In this document: piece after piece, positions 24,229 to 35,117 of the stretch
Layout of the letters: each line of letters starts with the position of its first letter
How positions within the stretch are numbered: the stretch's first letter is position 1
NCBI RefSeq assembly: GCF_008180615.1
Contig: NZ_VTEH01000001.1
Location: 342,201-406,200, forward strand
Direction: 5' to 3'
DNA: 64,000 nucleotides
Source of the DNA: Rossellomorea vietnamensis
GTDB taxonomy: Bacteria > Bacillota > Bacilli > Bacillales > Bacillaceae_B
Translations under genes and position numbers: made by a program
The notes under the pieces: model-generated
Database searches by the model: none
What the model saw: the letters and a program-made list of their open reading frames with translations, nothing else
What the model was told of the DNA's origin: nothing

Positions 24229-26214
24229 CTACTCTTCCTCATTTTCGGGATATGGAACTGTTGTTTCATCAATAAAAACATTTCCATTTAGTAAGACTTT
24301 GTATTTCCCTGTTTTCCCCTCTTCAATGGTGAGCTCGATACTGCCTGTCCAGTCTTCTGTAATACCAAACACTGTCTCAGCCTCGTCCAGATTACGTGTC
24401 TGATCCTCAATATATATTTCTACAGATACAGGTTTTCCTTCCTCTTCAGGTTCATAAGGAATAGTAAGCTCTTCTTTTACCTTTCTAGGCGGCTGCGGCT
24501 CTTTTCCTTTGGAAAGAACAACATCTACAGTATCTCCCTTGACCAATTCAGTTTCTGCCGGCGGTTCCTGGGAAATCACCATTCCTTCAGGCACCTCTTC
24601 AGAAAATTCTCTGGTTATATTAATATTGATTCCACGATACTCCTCATAATCTTTCAGGCTTGTTTCCGTGTAGCCCTTTAATTCAGTCAAAGTGAAAGTT
24701 TCAAGCCCTGCGCTGACAGTAAAAGTAACGGTCGTTTCATCTGGTATTACTTCATTCCCTTCAGGAGGATCCTGCCTTAGAATGGTTCCAGGGGCTGATT
24801 CACTGAACTCTTCGTTCTTCACTATATCCGTGAATCCAAGTTCACTTAGTTCATTAGCCGCATCTTCGTAGGCTTCATCAGTGTAATCCTTGAATTCTAC
24901 CCGCTTTTTCCCCGTGCTGATATACAGGTTGATTTCACTCTGCTCATTCACCATCCTGCCTGCAGGCGGATCTGTTTTTATCACATTATTAGCAGGCACT
25001 TCTTCATTGGCTTGTTCCAATGAGTCTCCGATAAGAAAGCCTTCCCTCACCAGGATCTCCACAGCCTCTTCCTGCGTCTCCCCAGCTACATCGGGAAGCT
25101 CCACCTCTTTCGGTCCAAGCATACCAGGAAGGACCGTTACAGCCAGAATACCCAGGAGTGCCAAAAGGAAAAACACACCGATAATGATTGCCGGCCACTT
25201 CTTCTTGTTCTTTTTCGGCGGCTTAACATCATTTCCTGCTTCACCAGGAACAGCGGCTGCAGCATCAGTTTCATTTTTATCATGCACAATAGTGTGTTCA
25301 ATATTGGAATAAGGACGCTCATCGGTAATGACCGGAATCGCCTTTGTTGCATCCATATCCTCTTCAATGGAAAACTTAGGCTCATCCAATCGGCCAGGCT
25401 CTAGCGCCGTCCGGAGTTCTTCTTCAATTTCTTCCACTGAATCATAGCGCTGAAACGGATCTTTGGCTGTTGATTTCAAAACGATATTTTCCACACTTTG
25501 CGGGATATCCTGGTTCCATCTCCTGAGAGAAGGTGTTTCAGACTGCAGGTGTTTCAGAGCAATCGACACGGCCGATTCCCCCGAAAAAGGCAGCCTGCCT
25601 GAAAGCAGTTCAAACATAACAATCCCGAGCGAATAAATATCCGATTTTCTTGTCGCCATCCCGCCCCGCGCCTGTTCCGGAGACAGGTAATGAACGGATC
25701 CAAGAACAGAATTAGTCTGTGTGATGGATGTCGCGCTCAGTGCCATGGCTATGCCGAAATCAGTAATTTTTACAGTTCCGTCATGATCGATCAAAATGTT
25801 TTGCGGCTTGATGTCCCGATGCACTATATGATTCTGGTGGGCATGGGAAATAGCGGATGTTAACTGGCTCATAATATCAATGGCTTTATCGATGGAGATA
25901 GGGGAATGCTTCTGTATGTATTGTTTTAAAGTCATTCCGTTTACATATTCCATTACGATATAGTAGATATCATCCTCTTCTCCTACATCAAATATGCTTA
26001 CTATGTTAGGGTGGGCAAGGCTTGTGGCAGATTGTGCCTCCCGCTGAAACCTTTTGATGAACTCTTCTTCATTGGCAAAATCAAGACGAAGCATTTTAAT
26101 GGCTACTTCGCGGTCAAGGATCATGTCCTTTGCCAGGTATACATTGGCCATACCTCCGCCGCCAATCACCTCTATTATCTTGTATCTGCCGCTGATTCTC
26201 TTGCCGTTAAACAT
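24229..26214 (-). CDS. prkC: Membrane Ser/Thr protein kinase PrkC with PASTA domains
   Basis: Sensor kinase that binds muropeptides or lipid II and phosphorylates many targets; needed for germination in response to peptidoglycan in B. subtilis. 661 residues. Kinase domain about 1-270 with GGGGMANVYLA, HRDIKPQNILI and DFGIA; basic linker; one transmembrane helix near 342-365; about three extracellular PASTA repeats (VELPDVAGETQEEAVEIL and similar) and a C-terminal domain. Start is the ATG at 26214 with GGGTG seven bases upstream; a GTG three codons earlier overlaps the prpC stop. Next to its phosphatase gene. Confidence 0.96.
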   Translation of the reverse strand: MFNGKRISGRYKIIEVIGGGGMANVYLAKDMILDREVAIKMLRLDFANEEEFIKRFQREAQSATSLAHPNIVSIFDVGEEDDIYYIVMEYVNGMTLKQYIQKHSPISIDKAIDIMSQLTSAISHAHQNHIVHRDIKPQNILIDHDGTVKITDFGIAMALSATSITQTNSVLGSVHYLSPEQARGGMATRKSDIYSLGIVMFELLSGRLPFSGESAVSIALKHLQSETPSLRRWNQDIPQSVENIVLKSTAKDPFQRYDSVEEIEEELRTALEPGRLDEPKFSIEEDMDATKAIPVITDERPYSNIEHTIVHDKNETDAAAAVPGEAGNDVKPPKKNKKKWPAIIIGVFFLLALLGILAVTVLPGMLGPKEVELPDVAGETQEEAVEILVREGFLIGDSLEQANEEVPANNVIKTDPPAGRMVNEQSEINLYISTGKKRVEFKDYTDEAYEDAANELSELGFTDIVKNEEFSESAPGTILRQDPPEGNEVIPDETTVTFTVSAGLETFTLTELKGYTETSLKDYEEYRGININITREFSEEVPEGMVISQEPPAETELVKGDTVDVVLSKGKEPQPPRKVKEELTIPYEPEEEGKPVSVEIYIEDQTRNLDEAETVFGITEDWTGSIELTIEEGKTGKYKVLLNGNVFIDETTVPYPENEEE

Positions 26215-26219
26215 AAAGT

Positions 26220-26969
26220 TCACCCGTTTCCGCTTTCAGACGGATACTTGACGATTGCCAATGTAATATTGTCTTCTCCGCCGTTTTCATTCGCCAACGA
26301 AATGAACTGTTTGCCAATCTCATCCAGGTCCACGCCGCCTGAAAGGATCTCTTTCATTTCTTCCTGTGAAACCTTATTGGATAACCCGTCAGAGCAGAGC
26401 AGGAGGATATCATCTTCTTCAAAGATGATTGTCCTGGTGTCCATTTCAACCTTTTCTTCCGTCCCAAGGGCTCTTAAAAGAACATTTTTTCGAGGGTGAT
26501 GTTCAGCATCTTCTTTTGAAATTTGTCCGCTTCTCACCAGTTCATTGACTAGAGAATGGTCTTCAGTCAGCTGGCTAAAACCGCTTTCATTCAAGATGTA
26601 TCCTCTGCTGTCCCCGATGTTGACCACAGTGGCAAAATTTTCGGTGCAAATTGCCGCCACTACCGTGGTTCCCATCCCCTCGCACTCGATATTCGATTGA
26701 GAGTGCTCATAAACTTCCCGGTTTATCTCACTGATATTTTTCCTCAGCCAGCTTTCAGCCTGATCTGCAGTGGTGAATTTTTCTTGTGACTTCCATAACT
26801 CTTCGAATTTATTGATCGTCAATGAGCTGGCGACATCTCCAGCACGATGACCGCCCATCCCGTCAGCAACCACCGCCAGGCAGTCACCATCCTTATTGCT
26901 GAAGACACCTACACTATCTTCATTATGCTGTCTGACTTTCCCTTTATCTGTATAGTGCACAGATTTCAT
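26220..26969 (-). CDS. prpC: PP2C-type protein phosphatase PrpC
   Basis: Mn-dependent Ser/Thr phosphatase that reverses PrkC phosphorylation. 249 residues with motifs ADGMGGHRAGD (metal-binding Asp), GMGTTVVAAI, NIGDSRGYIL, LLLCSDGLSNKV and GGEDNITLAIV. The ATG at 26969 has AGAGGTG six bases upstream; an in-frame GTG nine bases earlier is part of that site. It ends six bases from the chosen prkC start, so the two are coupled. In B. subtilis rlmN precedes it, but here the upstream neighbour is rsmB. Confidence 0.96.
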   Translation of the reverse strand: MKSVHYTDKGKVRQHNEDSVGVFSNKDGDCLAVVADGMGGHRAGDVASSLTINKFEELWKSQEKFTTADQAESWLRKNISEINREVYEHSQSNIECEGMGTTVVAAICTENFATVVNIGDSRGYILNESGFSQLTEDHSLVNELVRSGQISKEDAEHHPRKNVLLRALGTEEKVEMDTRTIIFEEDDILLLCSDGLSNKVSQEEMKEILSGGVDLDEIGKQFISLANENGGEDNITLAIVKYPSESGNG

Positions 26970-27142
26970 TACGGCCACCTCTTTCCTTCATTGCCATCAT
27001 CAGAAAGCGGGCATTTCATGAGGAATTGACCCGCTTCGACTTTTTTCACCGGCATTATTTACATTTACGACTTTTATGTCTGTTTCTCCTGCTTGTAATT
27101 CCACCTTTTCCATACTATTGGAAGAGGAATGATAACAGGGAC
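26970..27142. other. rsmB-prpC junction without rlmN
   Basis: This 173-base spacer is where rlmN (yloN), a gene of over 1 kb, lies in B. subtilis. Only tiny frames occur: 37 codons at 27000-27113 and an overlapping one of about 28 codons. Neither has a ribosome binding site, and neither contains the radical-SAM CxxxCxxC motif. No remnant of rlmN can be recognised. Confidence 0.6.
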
Positions 27143-28480
27143 TCAAGAATCCTTTTTAAAACAAGAAATGAAGAATCCATCCCCGCCAAAATCCTGAGGG
27201 AAGATCTGCAGCATATGACCATCGATAAACGGCATGACGGTTTCAGGCAAATGAGACAGAGGGTATGGCCGCAATTCTGGATTTTCTCTCAAGAATCGCT
27301 CAACTGTCCCTTCGTTCTCAATTCTGTCAACAGTACATGTACTGTATACAAGAAGTCCTCCTTTTTTCAGCAGTGGAGAAACTGCTTTAAGAATTTCCAG
27401 CTGGATTTTTTGAAGAGAATTCAAGTCGCTCTCCTGCTTGCTATACTTGATATCCGGTTTTCTTCTTAAAACACCTAAGCCGGAACACGGGGCATCGACT
27501 AGGATCCGGTCAAAGGTTTCAGGCTCAAAAATCTCGCCTGCTTGCCGGCTGTCCTGAGCTTTCGTTTCAATATTAGGGAGACCCAGACGGGCCGCATTCT
27601 CACTAATCAATTTGATTTTATGTTTATGAAGGTCAAGAGAAAATACCTTTCCTTCTCCCTTCATTAATTCAGCGATATGTGTTGATTTTCCTCCTGGTGC
27701 TGCACATGCATCGAGTACACGTAAGTCTTCCTTAACATCGAGGCTGTGCCCCACAAGCATGGAACTTTCATCCTGTATGGTCATCAGACCTTTTCTAAAA
27801 GCATCCGTCTTGGCAAGGTTCCCTTTCAGGGAGACAATCGCATCGGGGACGATACTGCTTTTCTGGACAGACAACCCTTCTTCTGTAAGGGCGGAGATCA
27901 CTTCATCCGCATTGGTTCTCAAGGTATTGACCCTTGCTGTCTGCAGCGGAGCGGTAATATTCGTCTCACACATTTCTCTAGTTTTTTCGATCCCGAATTG
28001 ATCGACCCATCTTTTCACAAGCCATTGAGGATGGCTGGTTTCAATGGAAATCCTTTCGACAGGGTCTTGAATCGTATCAGTAGAAGGGATGCCTTTTCTC
28101 TGAACCGATCTCAGAATGCCATTTACCATACTGGCAATCCCTTTATGTCCCCTTCTCTTTCCAATTTCGACTGCTTCAAATAAAACAGCACGGTCTGGAA
28201 TCTTATCCAGGTAGATCATTTGATAGAGAGAGAGCCTTAACAGCTGACGCACCCAGCTCTCTAATTTTTTGTTGATAAACGGCTCCAAATAAAAGTCCAG
28301 GGTCATCCTCCTCTGGATCGTTCCATAAGTCAATTCAGTCAACAATCCAGTATCGGGGCCTTTAATTCCATGTTTTTCAATGGCGTGATTCAGTAACAGG
28401 TTACTGTATGATTGATTTTTTTCGACGGATTCAAGTACATCCAGAGCAGCTTCGCGGACAGTCTTCTTGCCCTTACTCAT
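27143..28480 (-). CDS. rsmB: 16S rRNA (cytosine 967-C5) methyltransferase RsmB
   Basis: S-adenosylmethionine-dependent m5C methyltransferase of 16S rRNA, 445 residues. N-terminal NusB-like RNA-binding domain (about 1-140), then the methyltransferase domain with [17 protein letters not shown] (about 249-265), [15 protein letters not shown] (catalytic-region Cys) and [14 protein letters not shown] (nucleophile Cys). Start is the ATG at 28480 with GGTG six bases upstream, overlapping the end of fmt. Also called sun or yloM. Second after fmt in the operon. Confidence 0.95.
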   Translation of the reverse strand: MSKGKKTVREAALDVLESVEKNQSYSNLLLNHAIEKHGIKGPDTGLLTELTYGTIQRRMTLDFYLEPFINKKLESWVRQLLRLSLYQMIYLDKIPDRAVLFEAVEIGKRRGHKGIASMVNGILRSVQRKGIPSTDTIQDPVERISIETSHPQWLVKRWVDQFGIEKTREMCETNITAPLQTARVNTLRTNADEVISALTEEGLSVQKSSIVPDAIVSLKGNLAKTDAFRKGLMTIQDESSMLVGHSLDVKEDLRVLDACAAPGGKSTHIAELMKGEGKVFSLDLHKHKIKLISENAARLGLPNIETKAQDSRQAGEIFEPETFDRILVDAPCSGLGVLRRKPDIKYSKQESDLNSLQKIQLEILKAVSPLLKKGGLLVYSTCTVDRIENEGTVERFLRENPELRPYPLSHLPETVMPFIDGHMLQIFPQDFGGDGFFISCFKKDS

Positions 28481-29423
28481 TTCTTTCACCAAGCTTCATG
28501 CCTTTTTCAATGAATGAACCGGCACCTCTTAAATATTCTTTTGCGCTCATACGCTTTTTGCCTGAAGGCTGAAGATCCGTGATTTTAATTGATGTATCGC
28601 TGCCAGTTGCAACAACAATACCGTCTTCTTCAACAGAGACAATCTCTCCTGGGCTCCCCTTTGGCGATTTTACTTTCTCACTCCACCATACCTTCAGGAC
28701 AGACCCGTCAAGCTCGGTATACGCCACAGGCCAAGGGTGCATCCCGCGTACATGGTTGTATATTTCTTCACCGGTTTTCGTCCAATCGATCTTCTCCTGC
28801 TCACGCTTAATATTCCAGGCAAATGTCACCTTGCTTTCATCCTGTTTCTCAGGTGAAATTTCCCCATTTAAAAGCTGCGGAAGCGTCTCAATTAAAAGAT
28901 CAGCTCCGGCTGTGCTTAACTTATCATGCAATGTCCCCACGTGATCTCTTTCATCAATTTCCACTTCAACAGAGCTTATCATGTCACCTGCATCCAGCTT
29001 TTCCACCATATACATAATGGTAACACCGGTTGATTTTTTCCCTTGAATAATAGAGTAATGAATCGGCGCTCCCCCGCGGAGTTCAGGAAGCAGGGAAGCA
29101 TGGACATTGATGCATCCGAATTGAGGAGCTTCCAATAATTCTTTCGGAAGAATCTGTCCGAAAGCTGCCGTCACAATCAGGTCAGGCTTAAGGGCGAGAA
29201 TCTTTTCCAGCTCTTCTTTCTCTCTGATTTTTTCAGGCTGGTAGACTGGAATACCGTGTTTCTCAGCCTCAACCTTTACCGGAGGCGGTGTCATTACTCT
29301 TTTTCTTCCTACTGGACGATCAGGCTGTGTAACAACAGCTATGATGTCATAATCATTTGTTATCAGATTTTGCAGTACCGAGACTGAAAATTGGGGTGTT
29401 CCCATAAAGACAATTTTGGTCAT
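28473..29423 (-). CDS. fmt: Methionyl-tRNA formyltransferase
   Basis: Formylates initiator Met-tRNA using 10-formyltetrahydrofolate. 316 residues. N-terminal catalytic Rossmann domain with [26 protein letters not shown] (catalytic Asn and His, about 108-124) and KLDAGDMI. The C-terminal OB-like tRNA-binding domain ends KEYLRGAG. The ATG overlaps the def stop (ATGA). def, which removes the formyl group, is directly upstream, so both steps of the cycle share a transcript. Confidence 0.97.
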   Translation of the reverse strand: MTKIVFMGTPQFSVSVLQNLITNDYDIIAVVTQPDRPVGRKRVMTPPPVKVEAEKHGIPVYQPEKIREKEELEKILALKPDLIVTAAFGQILPKELLEAPQFGCINVHASLLPELRGGAPIHYSIIQGKKSTGVTIMYMVEKLDAGDMISSVEVEIDERDHVGTLHDKLSTAGADLLIETLPQLLNGEISPEKQDESKVTFAWNIKREQEKIDWTKTGEEIYNHVRGMHPWPVAYTELDGSVLKVWWSEKVKSPKGSPGEIVSVEEDGIVVATGSDTSIKITDLQPSGKKRMSAKEYLRGAGSFIEKGMKLGERNE

Positions 29424-29905
29424 TCGTTTTCATACCTTTCAAGTTCATCTTCTTCTATATATCTGGTCACCTTTGAAGTGAATAATATTCCATGTAAATG
29501 ATCAATTTCATGCAGAATCGCCCTTGCCAGGAATCCCTCGGCTTCCACTAGAAGGTTCCGGCCTTTTCGGTCTTGAAAGGACACTTTCACAAATTCCGGC
29601 CTTGATACTTCGCCGTAAAGACCAGGAAAAGAGAGGCATCCTTCAAGATCTGTTTGTTCACCTTTCACTTCTAATACTTCTGGGTTGATTAATTCAATCG
29701 TCCCTGTTTCATCACCGATATCGACGATGGCGATGGAGGTCTCCTTACCGACCTGCGGTGCAGCAAGTCCCACGCCGTCAGCGGCAATCATCGTCTCATA
29801 CATATCATCCAGGAACTTTTTTAATTTTTTATCAAAAATCGTCACTTTTCTGCACTCTACCTCTAGAATTTCATTAGGATAGGTGACAATCGGTAGTATA
29901 GCCAA
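29420..29905 (-). CDS. def: Peptide deformylase
   Basis: Metalloenzyme that removes the N-formyl group from nascent proteins. 161 residues with the three signature motifs [18 protein letters not shown] and the metal-binding HEIDH near residue 132. The start is a TTG at 29905 with GAGGGA six bases upstream. The absence of a better ATG and the family N-terminus ([12 protein letters not shown]) support it. Overlaps fmt by four bases and follows priA by 17 bases, as in B. subtilis. Confidence 0.96.
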   Translation of the reverse strand: MAILPIVTYPNEILEVECRKVTIFDKKLKKFLDDMYETMIAADGVGLAAPQVGKETSIAIVDIGDETGTIELINPEVLEVKGEQTDLEGCLSFPGLYGEVSRPEFVKVSFQDRKGRNLLVEAEGFLARAILHEIDHLHGILFTSKVTRYIEEDELERYENE

Positions 29906-29922
29906 AGATTAATCCCTCTTTC

Positions 29923-32340
29923 TTACATCATCATATAAGGATTGACATCTATTGAAATTGTTAACCCTTCTGATGCCTTTTGTTGTTGTGAATGTTCGAG
30001 TATCGTCTTTAATATGGAAGGCAGTTCTGGCTCCCGTTTGTATTTTATCAAACATTGATATCTATATCTATTGTTGATCCTCGGTATCGGAGAAGCGGCC
30101 GGGCCCAGCACAATCGACTGCGGCGATAATCTGGACTGCAGAAACTTCGTAACCTTTTCCGCAGAGGCTACCACCTTCAGCAGATCCTCATGACTGATAG
30201 TGATTAAGGATAAATAATAAAAAGGAGGATAACTTCCCATTTTCCTCATCATCATTTCTTTATGATAAAAAGAGTCATAGTTTTGTGTGCCTGCAAGCTC
30301 AATGCTGTAATGTTCAGGTGTGTAGGTCTGAATCACCACTTCTCCAGGAAGCTTATGCCTTCCTGCCCTTCCGCTTACCTGGGTGAGCAGCTGAAAGGTC
30401 TTTTCCGCCGAACGGAAATCGGGCAGATGAAGCATCGTGTCGGCAGTCAAGACGCCGACAAGAGTTATATTCGGAAAGTCCAGTCCCTTGGCAATCATCT
30501 GAGTGCCCAGCAGAATATCGGCATGGCCTTCCCCGAAGCTGTCCAGAAGCCGTTCATGAGCTCCCTTCCTGCTCGTCGTATCAACGTCCATCCGGATCAC
30601 TCTCGCCTCAGGAAGGAGCTTGGCCAGTTCCTCTTCGACCTTCTGGGTACCTGTTCCAAAATAGCGTATATGTTCGCTATCACACTCCGGACATGTTTGA
30701 GGGACCCCTGTTTCGTATCCGCAGTAATGGCATTTCATATTATCCGAGAACCGGTGGTAGGTCAAAGAGATATCACAATGCGGACATTGCCCAACATATC
30801 CGCAATCTCTGCACATAATGAAGGACGAATGGCCTCGCTTGTTCAGGAAAAGCACCGTCTGCTCTCCTTTTTGGAGCCTGTCCTGCAGCTTTTCAAACAG
30901 TTCCTCTGAAAACATGGACCGGTTTCCGCCTCTTAATTCTTCTCTCATATCAACAATGGAGACAGACGGAAGCTCTCCTGAATTCATTCTCTTTGATAGA
31001 GTCAGCAGCGTATAAACCCCTTTTTGGGCGCGTGCAAATGTTTCCATGGCAGGTGTTGCACTGCCGAGGATAACAGGACAGCTGTACTGTCCAGCTCTGT
31101 AAATAGCGACATCCCTGGCATGATACCTCGGATTTTCTTCCTGCTTGTAGCTGGTTTCATGCTCTTCATCAATGATGATGATACCAAGGTTCTCAAACGG
31201 GGCGAAAACAGCCGAGCGGGCACCCACAACCACTTTCACTTCTTTTCTTTGAATCTTTCTCCATTCGTCATACTTTTCGCCAATGGATAATCCGCTGTGC
31301 AAAACAGCGACATCATTCCCGAACCTTCCTTTAAATCGATCGACCATTTGTGGTGTCAGGGAAATTTCAGGGACGAGTACGATTGCTTCTTTTCCTTTTT
31401 CATAAACTTCCTGGATCGACTGGAGATAGACTTCCGTTTTCCCGCTTCCTGTCACACCGTATAACAGAAAGGTTTCATGCTGCTCATGTTCTACCGCATG
31501 GAGGATGGGGGTTATCGCCTTTTCCTGCTGCTCGGTAAGTGGCAGAGGACTGGTTTTTTTGAAATTCTTGTGGGCGAAAGGATTACGGTACACTTCCCGA
31601 TGTTTCTTGATCAGCAGTCCTTTATCCACAAGCGCTTTGACAGTTGCGGAGGAAGCTCCTGCAGCTTCTGCTGCCTCTTTTGCTGAAACTCCTTCACTGC
31701 TTTCGGAAGAGAGAACGTGTACCAGTACAGCTTTTTGTTTTTCTGCATTAGAGGGAAGCGCTTCGATTTCCTTCATCATTTTTTCTTTTGGCAATGCTGG
31801 TGAAACCATCTGGACCGTTTTCTTCTTGCCTTTAGATTTCACACTGTAAAACACATCAAGACTTCCAGTTTTGATTTCTTTTTGCAGCAAGGGAAGGACC
31901 CCTGCCTCTTCTGCGTATTTCCATGGTACTTCATCTTTATTCAAGAAAAGTTCGGCAGCTTCCGGGGACAAAAGGTCTCTTTTATCTGGATTCACCAGAA
32001 TCTTCTTCTCATATTTTGCTTTCATGGCAGCTGGCAGCATAACTTGAAGTGCTGATATTTTAAAGCATAAAGTCTGCCTGGTCAGCCAGTCGGCCACATT
32101 CAGCAGATCTTCATTCAGGACAGGAGTAAGATCCATTGGCTGAACGAGATCCTTGAGCTTGGCAGCACTTGATTTATCTTTAAGACCGGTCACAAAACCT
32201 TGAATTTTTCGTGGACCGAATGGAACAATGACCCTCATTCCAGGAAAGATCTTCCCCTGCCAAATTGCAGGGATTGAATAGTCAAACACCCTGTCCGTCT
32301 GCATAGTGGGAACATCGACAATTACACTTGCAATCTTCAT
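29923..32340 (-). CDS. priA: Primosomal protein N' (replication restart helicase PriA)
   Basis: Superfamily 2 helicase that reloads the replisome at stalled forks and recombination intermediates. 805 residues. N-terminal DNA-binding domain (VPFGPRKIQGFVTGLK), helicase Walker A YGVTGSGKTEVYL at about 298, DEEHETSYKQEE, and a zinc region of paired cysteines (CRDCGYVGQCPHC, CHYCG, CPEC) at about 520-565. It ends NPYMMM like B. subtilis PriA. Start is the ATG at 32340 with AAAGG nine bases upstream; the TTG three codons earlier is less likely. Confidence 0.96.
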   Translation of the reverse strand: MKIASVIVDVPTMQTDRVFDYSIPAIWQGKIFPGMRVIVPFGPRKIQGFVTGLKDKSSAAKLKDLVQPMDLTPVLNEDLLNVADWLTRQTLCFKISALQVMLPAAMKAKYEKKILVNPDKRDLLSPEAAELFLNKDEVPWKYAEEAGVLPLLQKEIKTGSLDVFYSVKSKGKKKTVQMVSPALPKEKMMKEIEALPSNAEKQKAVLVHVLSSESSEGVSAKEAAEAAGASSATVKALVDKGLLIKKHREVYRNPFAHKNFKKTSPLPLTEQQEKAITPILHAVEHEQHETFLLYGVTGSGKTEVYLQSIQEVYEKGKEAIVLVPEISLTPQMVDRFKGRFGNDVAVLHSGLSIGEKYDEWRKIQRKEVKVVVGARSAVFAPFENLGIIIIDEEHETSYKQEENPRYHARDVAIYRAGQYSCPVILGSATPAMETFARAQKGVYTLLTLSKRMNSGELPSVSIVDMREELRGGNRSMFSEELFEKLQDRLQKGEQTVLFLNKRGHSSFIMCRDCGYVGQCPHCDISLTYHRFSDNMKCHYCGYETGVPQTCPECDSEHIRYFGTGTQKVEEELAKLLPEARVIRMDVDTTSRKGAHERLLDSFGEGHADILLGTQMIAKGLDFPNITLVGVLTADTMLHLPDFRSAEKTFQLLTQVSGRAGRHKLPGEVVIQTYTPEHYSIELAGTQNYDSFYHKEMMMRKMGSYPPFYYLSLITISHEDLLKVVASAEKVTKFLQSRLSPQSIVLGPAASPIPRINNRYRYQCLIKYKREPELPSILKTILEHSQQQKASEGLTISIDVNPYMMM

Positions 32341-32345
32341 TCTTA

Positions 32346-33545
32346 TCAACCTTTATCCATCAAGTTCTTGATTTCATAAAGTATCTCTTTAGCGGTATCC
32401 GCTTTCGTTAATAACGGAAGTTCCCTCTGAGTGCCGTCTTTCCTGAACACAGTGACTATATTGGTATCCCCGGCGAAACCGGCACCTTCCACCGTAATAT
32501 TGTTTGCAACAATCATATCAGCATTTTTCTTTCTAAGCTTCTCTGCAGCATACTGCTCCACGTTATTTGTTTCTGCGGCAAATCCGATAAGCAGCTGGCC
32601 GTCTTTCTTTTCTCCCAGGGTTCTAAGGATATCTTTTGTCCTTTCGAATTCAATTGAAAGGTCTCCGTCCTGCTTTTTCATCTTCGTATCAGAAGTTATT
32701 TTGGGCTTGTAGTCGGCTACCGCAGCGCTCTTAATGACGATATCCGCAGTATCGAAGGCTTTAAGCACTTCATTGTACATGTCTTCTGCACTTTCTATTG
32801 AGATGATATTTACGCCTTGAGGTGCTTCAAGAGAAACCGGGCCTGAAACCAAGGTCACTTCGGCTCCTAACTTGGCCGCTTCCTCTGCAAGGGCAAATCC
32901 CATCTTTCCTGAAGATCGATTGCTGAAAAAACGCACAGGATCGATTTTTTCCCGGGTTGGACCTGCTGTGATGACAAGCTTTTTCCCTTTGAGGATAGGC
33001 TCCTGATTCGAAAAGAAATCCTCTATATGCCCGACGATTCTTTCCGGTTCTTCCAGTCTTCCTTTCCCTACATAGCCGCAGGCAAGATAGCCCTCACTCG
33101 GTTCAATAAAACGATAGCCATAGGAATAAAGCTCCCGGATATTTTTTTGGACAGCCGGGTGCCCATACATATGTACATTCATGGCAGGAGCAATCCAGAC
33201 AGGTGCCGTCACAGCCAGAAGCGTGGTGGTCACCATATCATCACCGATTCCATGGGCAAGCTTTCCGATCACATTGGCAGTAGCCGGTGCTACCAGCACA
33301 AGGTCGGCCCAGTCAGCGAGATCTATGTGGGCAATTACTTCAGGGTTCTTTTCATCGAATGTATCGGTAAACACTTCGTTGCGGGATAAAGCTTGAAATG
33401 TCAGCGGGGTGACGAACTGCCTCGCAGACGAACTCATAATTACTTTTACGTCAGCTCCAGCCTGTACAAGCTTGCTCGTAAGTGCAGCTGCTTTATAGAC
33501 AGCTATCCCCCCTGTTACACAAAGCAGGATTTTTTTCCCTTTCAT
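32346..33545 (-). CDS. coaBC: Bifunctional CoaBC (phosphopantothenoylcysteine synthetase/decarboxylase)
   Basis: Second and third steps of CoA synthesis from phosphopantothenate. 399 residues. N-terminal flavin decarboxylase CoaC (about 1-180) with the nucleotide segment VTGGIAVYKAA, the active-site PAMNVHM segment and the mobile-flap Cys in ACGYVGKGR (about 158). C-terminal synthetase CoaB (from about 185) with ITAGPTREKIDPVRF and KSAAVADYKP. GAGGGGA precedes the ATG. First gene of the coaBC-to-rpe transcript; here it is separated from rpoZ by about 400 bases and a terminator. Confidence 0.95.
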   Translation of the reverse strand: MKGKKILLCVTGGIAVYKAAALTSKLVQAGADVKVIMSSSARQFVTPLTFQALSRNEVFTDTFDEKNPEVIAHIDLADWADLVLVAPATANVIGKLAHGIGDDMVTTTLLAVTAPVWIAPAMNVHMYGHPAVQKNIRELYSYGYRFIEPSEGYLACGYVGKGRLEEPERIVGHIEDFFSNQEPILKGKKLVITAGPTREKIDPVRFFSNRSSGKMGFALAEEAAKLGAEVTLVSGPVSLEAPQGVNIISIESAEDMYNEVLKAFDTADIVIKSAAVADYKPKITSDTKMKKQDGDLSIEFERTKDILRTLGEKKDGQLLIGFAAETNNVEQYAAEKLRKKNADMIVANNITVEGAGFAGDTNIVTVFRKDGTQRELPLLTKADTAKEILYEIKNLMDKG

Positions 33546-33872
33546 TACAATCCCCTCATTTCATTGGATTCTCTCTATGAAAAGCAGTTGTAGAAAACAG
33601 TAAAAATGTTATTGAGCTATAATCTCCCATTGTAAAAAGGAAAGGGGATGACAGAAAAAATAACAATTAACCGTTAGTAACCGTTGTCACCAAATAATCT
33701 CATCGATAATTGGCAGAAGGCATCTGCCTTCCCTCAATTTAGCAGGCTGCTTCTATTTAACACTCATGAGGGTAAATCAACTACCCTTAAAATAGCATCA
33801 TTATATATGTAACAGCCTTTTAGAGTTAGATTCCTTACTATATTATGAAGGATTTCGCTGTAAAAAGAAAAT
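33546..33872. other. coaBC-rpoZ gap
   Basis: About 330 AT-rich bases with no supported gene and no member of repeat families A to F. There is a tandem AACCGTT at about 33670-33683 and a small perfect hairpin GAAGGCATCTGCCTTC near 33717. The coaBC promoter must lie here but was not identified. Confidence 0.4.
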
Positions 33873-33922
33873 AAGGGGCTGACCCTCAAGGTATAAATTG
33901 AACCCTCGGTGTCAGTCCCTCA
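33873..33922 (-). terminator. Probable terminator after rpoZ
   Basis: On the minus strand GGGACTGACACCGAGGGTTCAA pairs imperfectly with CTTGAGGGTCAGCCCCTT and is followed by ATTTTCTTTTT. It begins about 30 bases after the rpoZ stop. It is a long stem with a few mismatches. Confidence 0.8.
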
Positions 33923-33953
33923 TTAAAATGCGTTTGATAGCCCTTTTAAATCA

Positions 33954-34175
33954 TTATTCGTCTGAATAAACGGCTCCAGCTTCTCTTTCCTTCATAGACA
34001 ATTTGCCCGCTTCGATTTCTTCTAGTGCTTTTCCTACATACTTTTCTGAAACATACTTGTTAAGCATGAAATCTTCCACTTCCTGCAGGGATCTTGCACG
34101 CTTAGCAGCAATGCTGACAAGAGAGTACTTGGAATCAATCTTTTTCATTAATGAATCAATGGATGGGTTTAACAT
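33954..34175 (-). CDS. rpoZ: RNA polymerase omega subunit
   Basis: Small subunit that helps fold and assemble the beta-prime subunit. 73 residues beginning [19 protein letters not shown], with [14 protein letters not shown] matching the conserved omega helix region. Its ATG lies at the gmk stop codon, and GGAGGTAG of gmk's end serves as ribosome binding site. The order yloC-remA-gmk-rpoZ is as in B. subtilis. Short ORFs of this size need the family match, which is clear here. Confidence 0.95.
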   Translation of the reverse strand: MLNPSIDSLMKKIDSKYSLVSIAAKRARSLQEVEDFMLNKYVSEKYVGKALEEIEAGKLSMKEREAGAVYSDE

Positions 34176-35062
<887 letters not shown>

Positions 35063-35117
35063 AATGCTCCTCCAATCAATAGTCTATTTTGACCTTCTCC
35101 AACAAAAATTAATCAAT

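Noticed and set aside
27000-27113. 37-codon minus-strand frame between rsmB and prpC, and an overlapping 28-codon frame
   Set aside because: No ribosome binding site, no family similarity that I can see, and the two overlap in different frames. Could not be shown to be an rlmN remnant.
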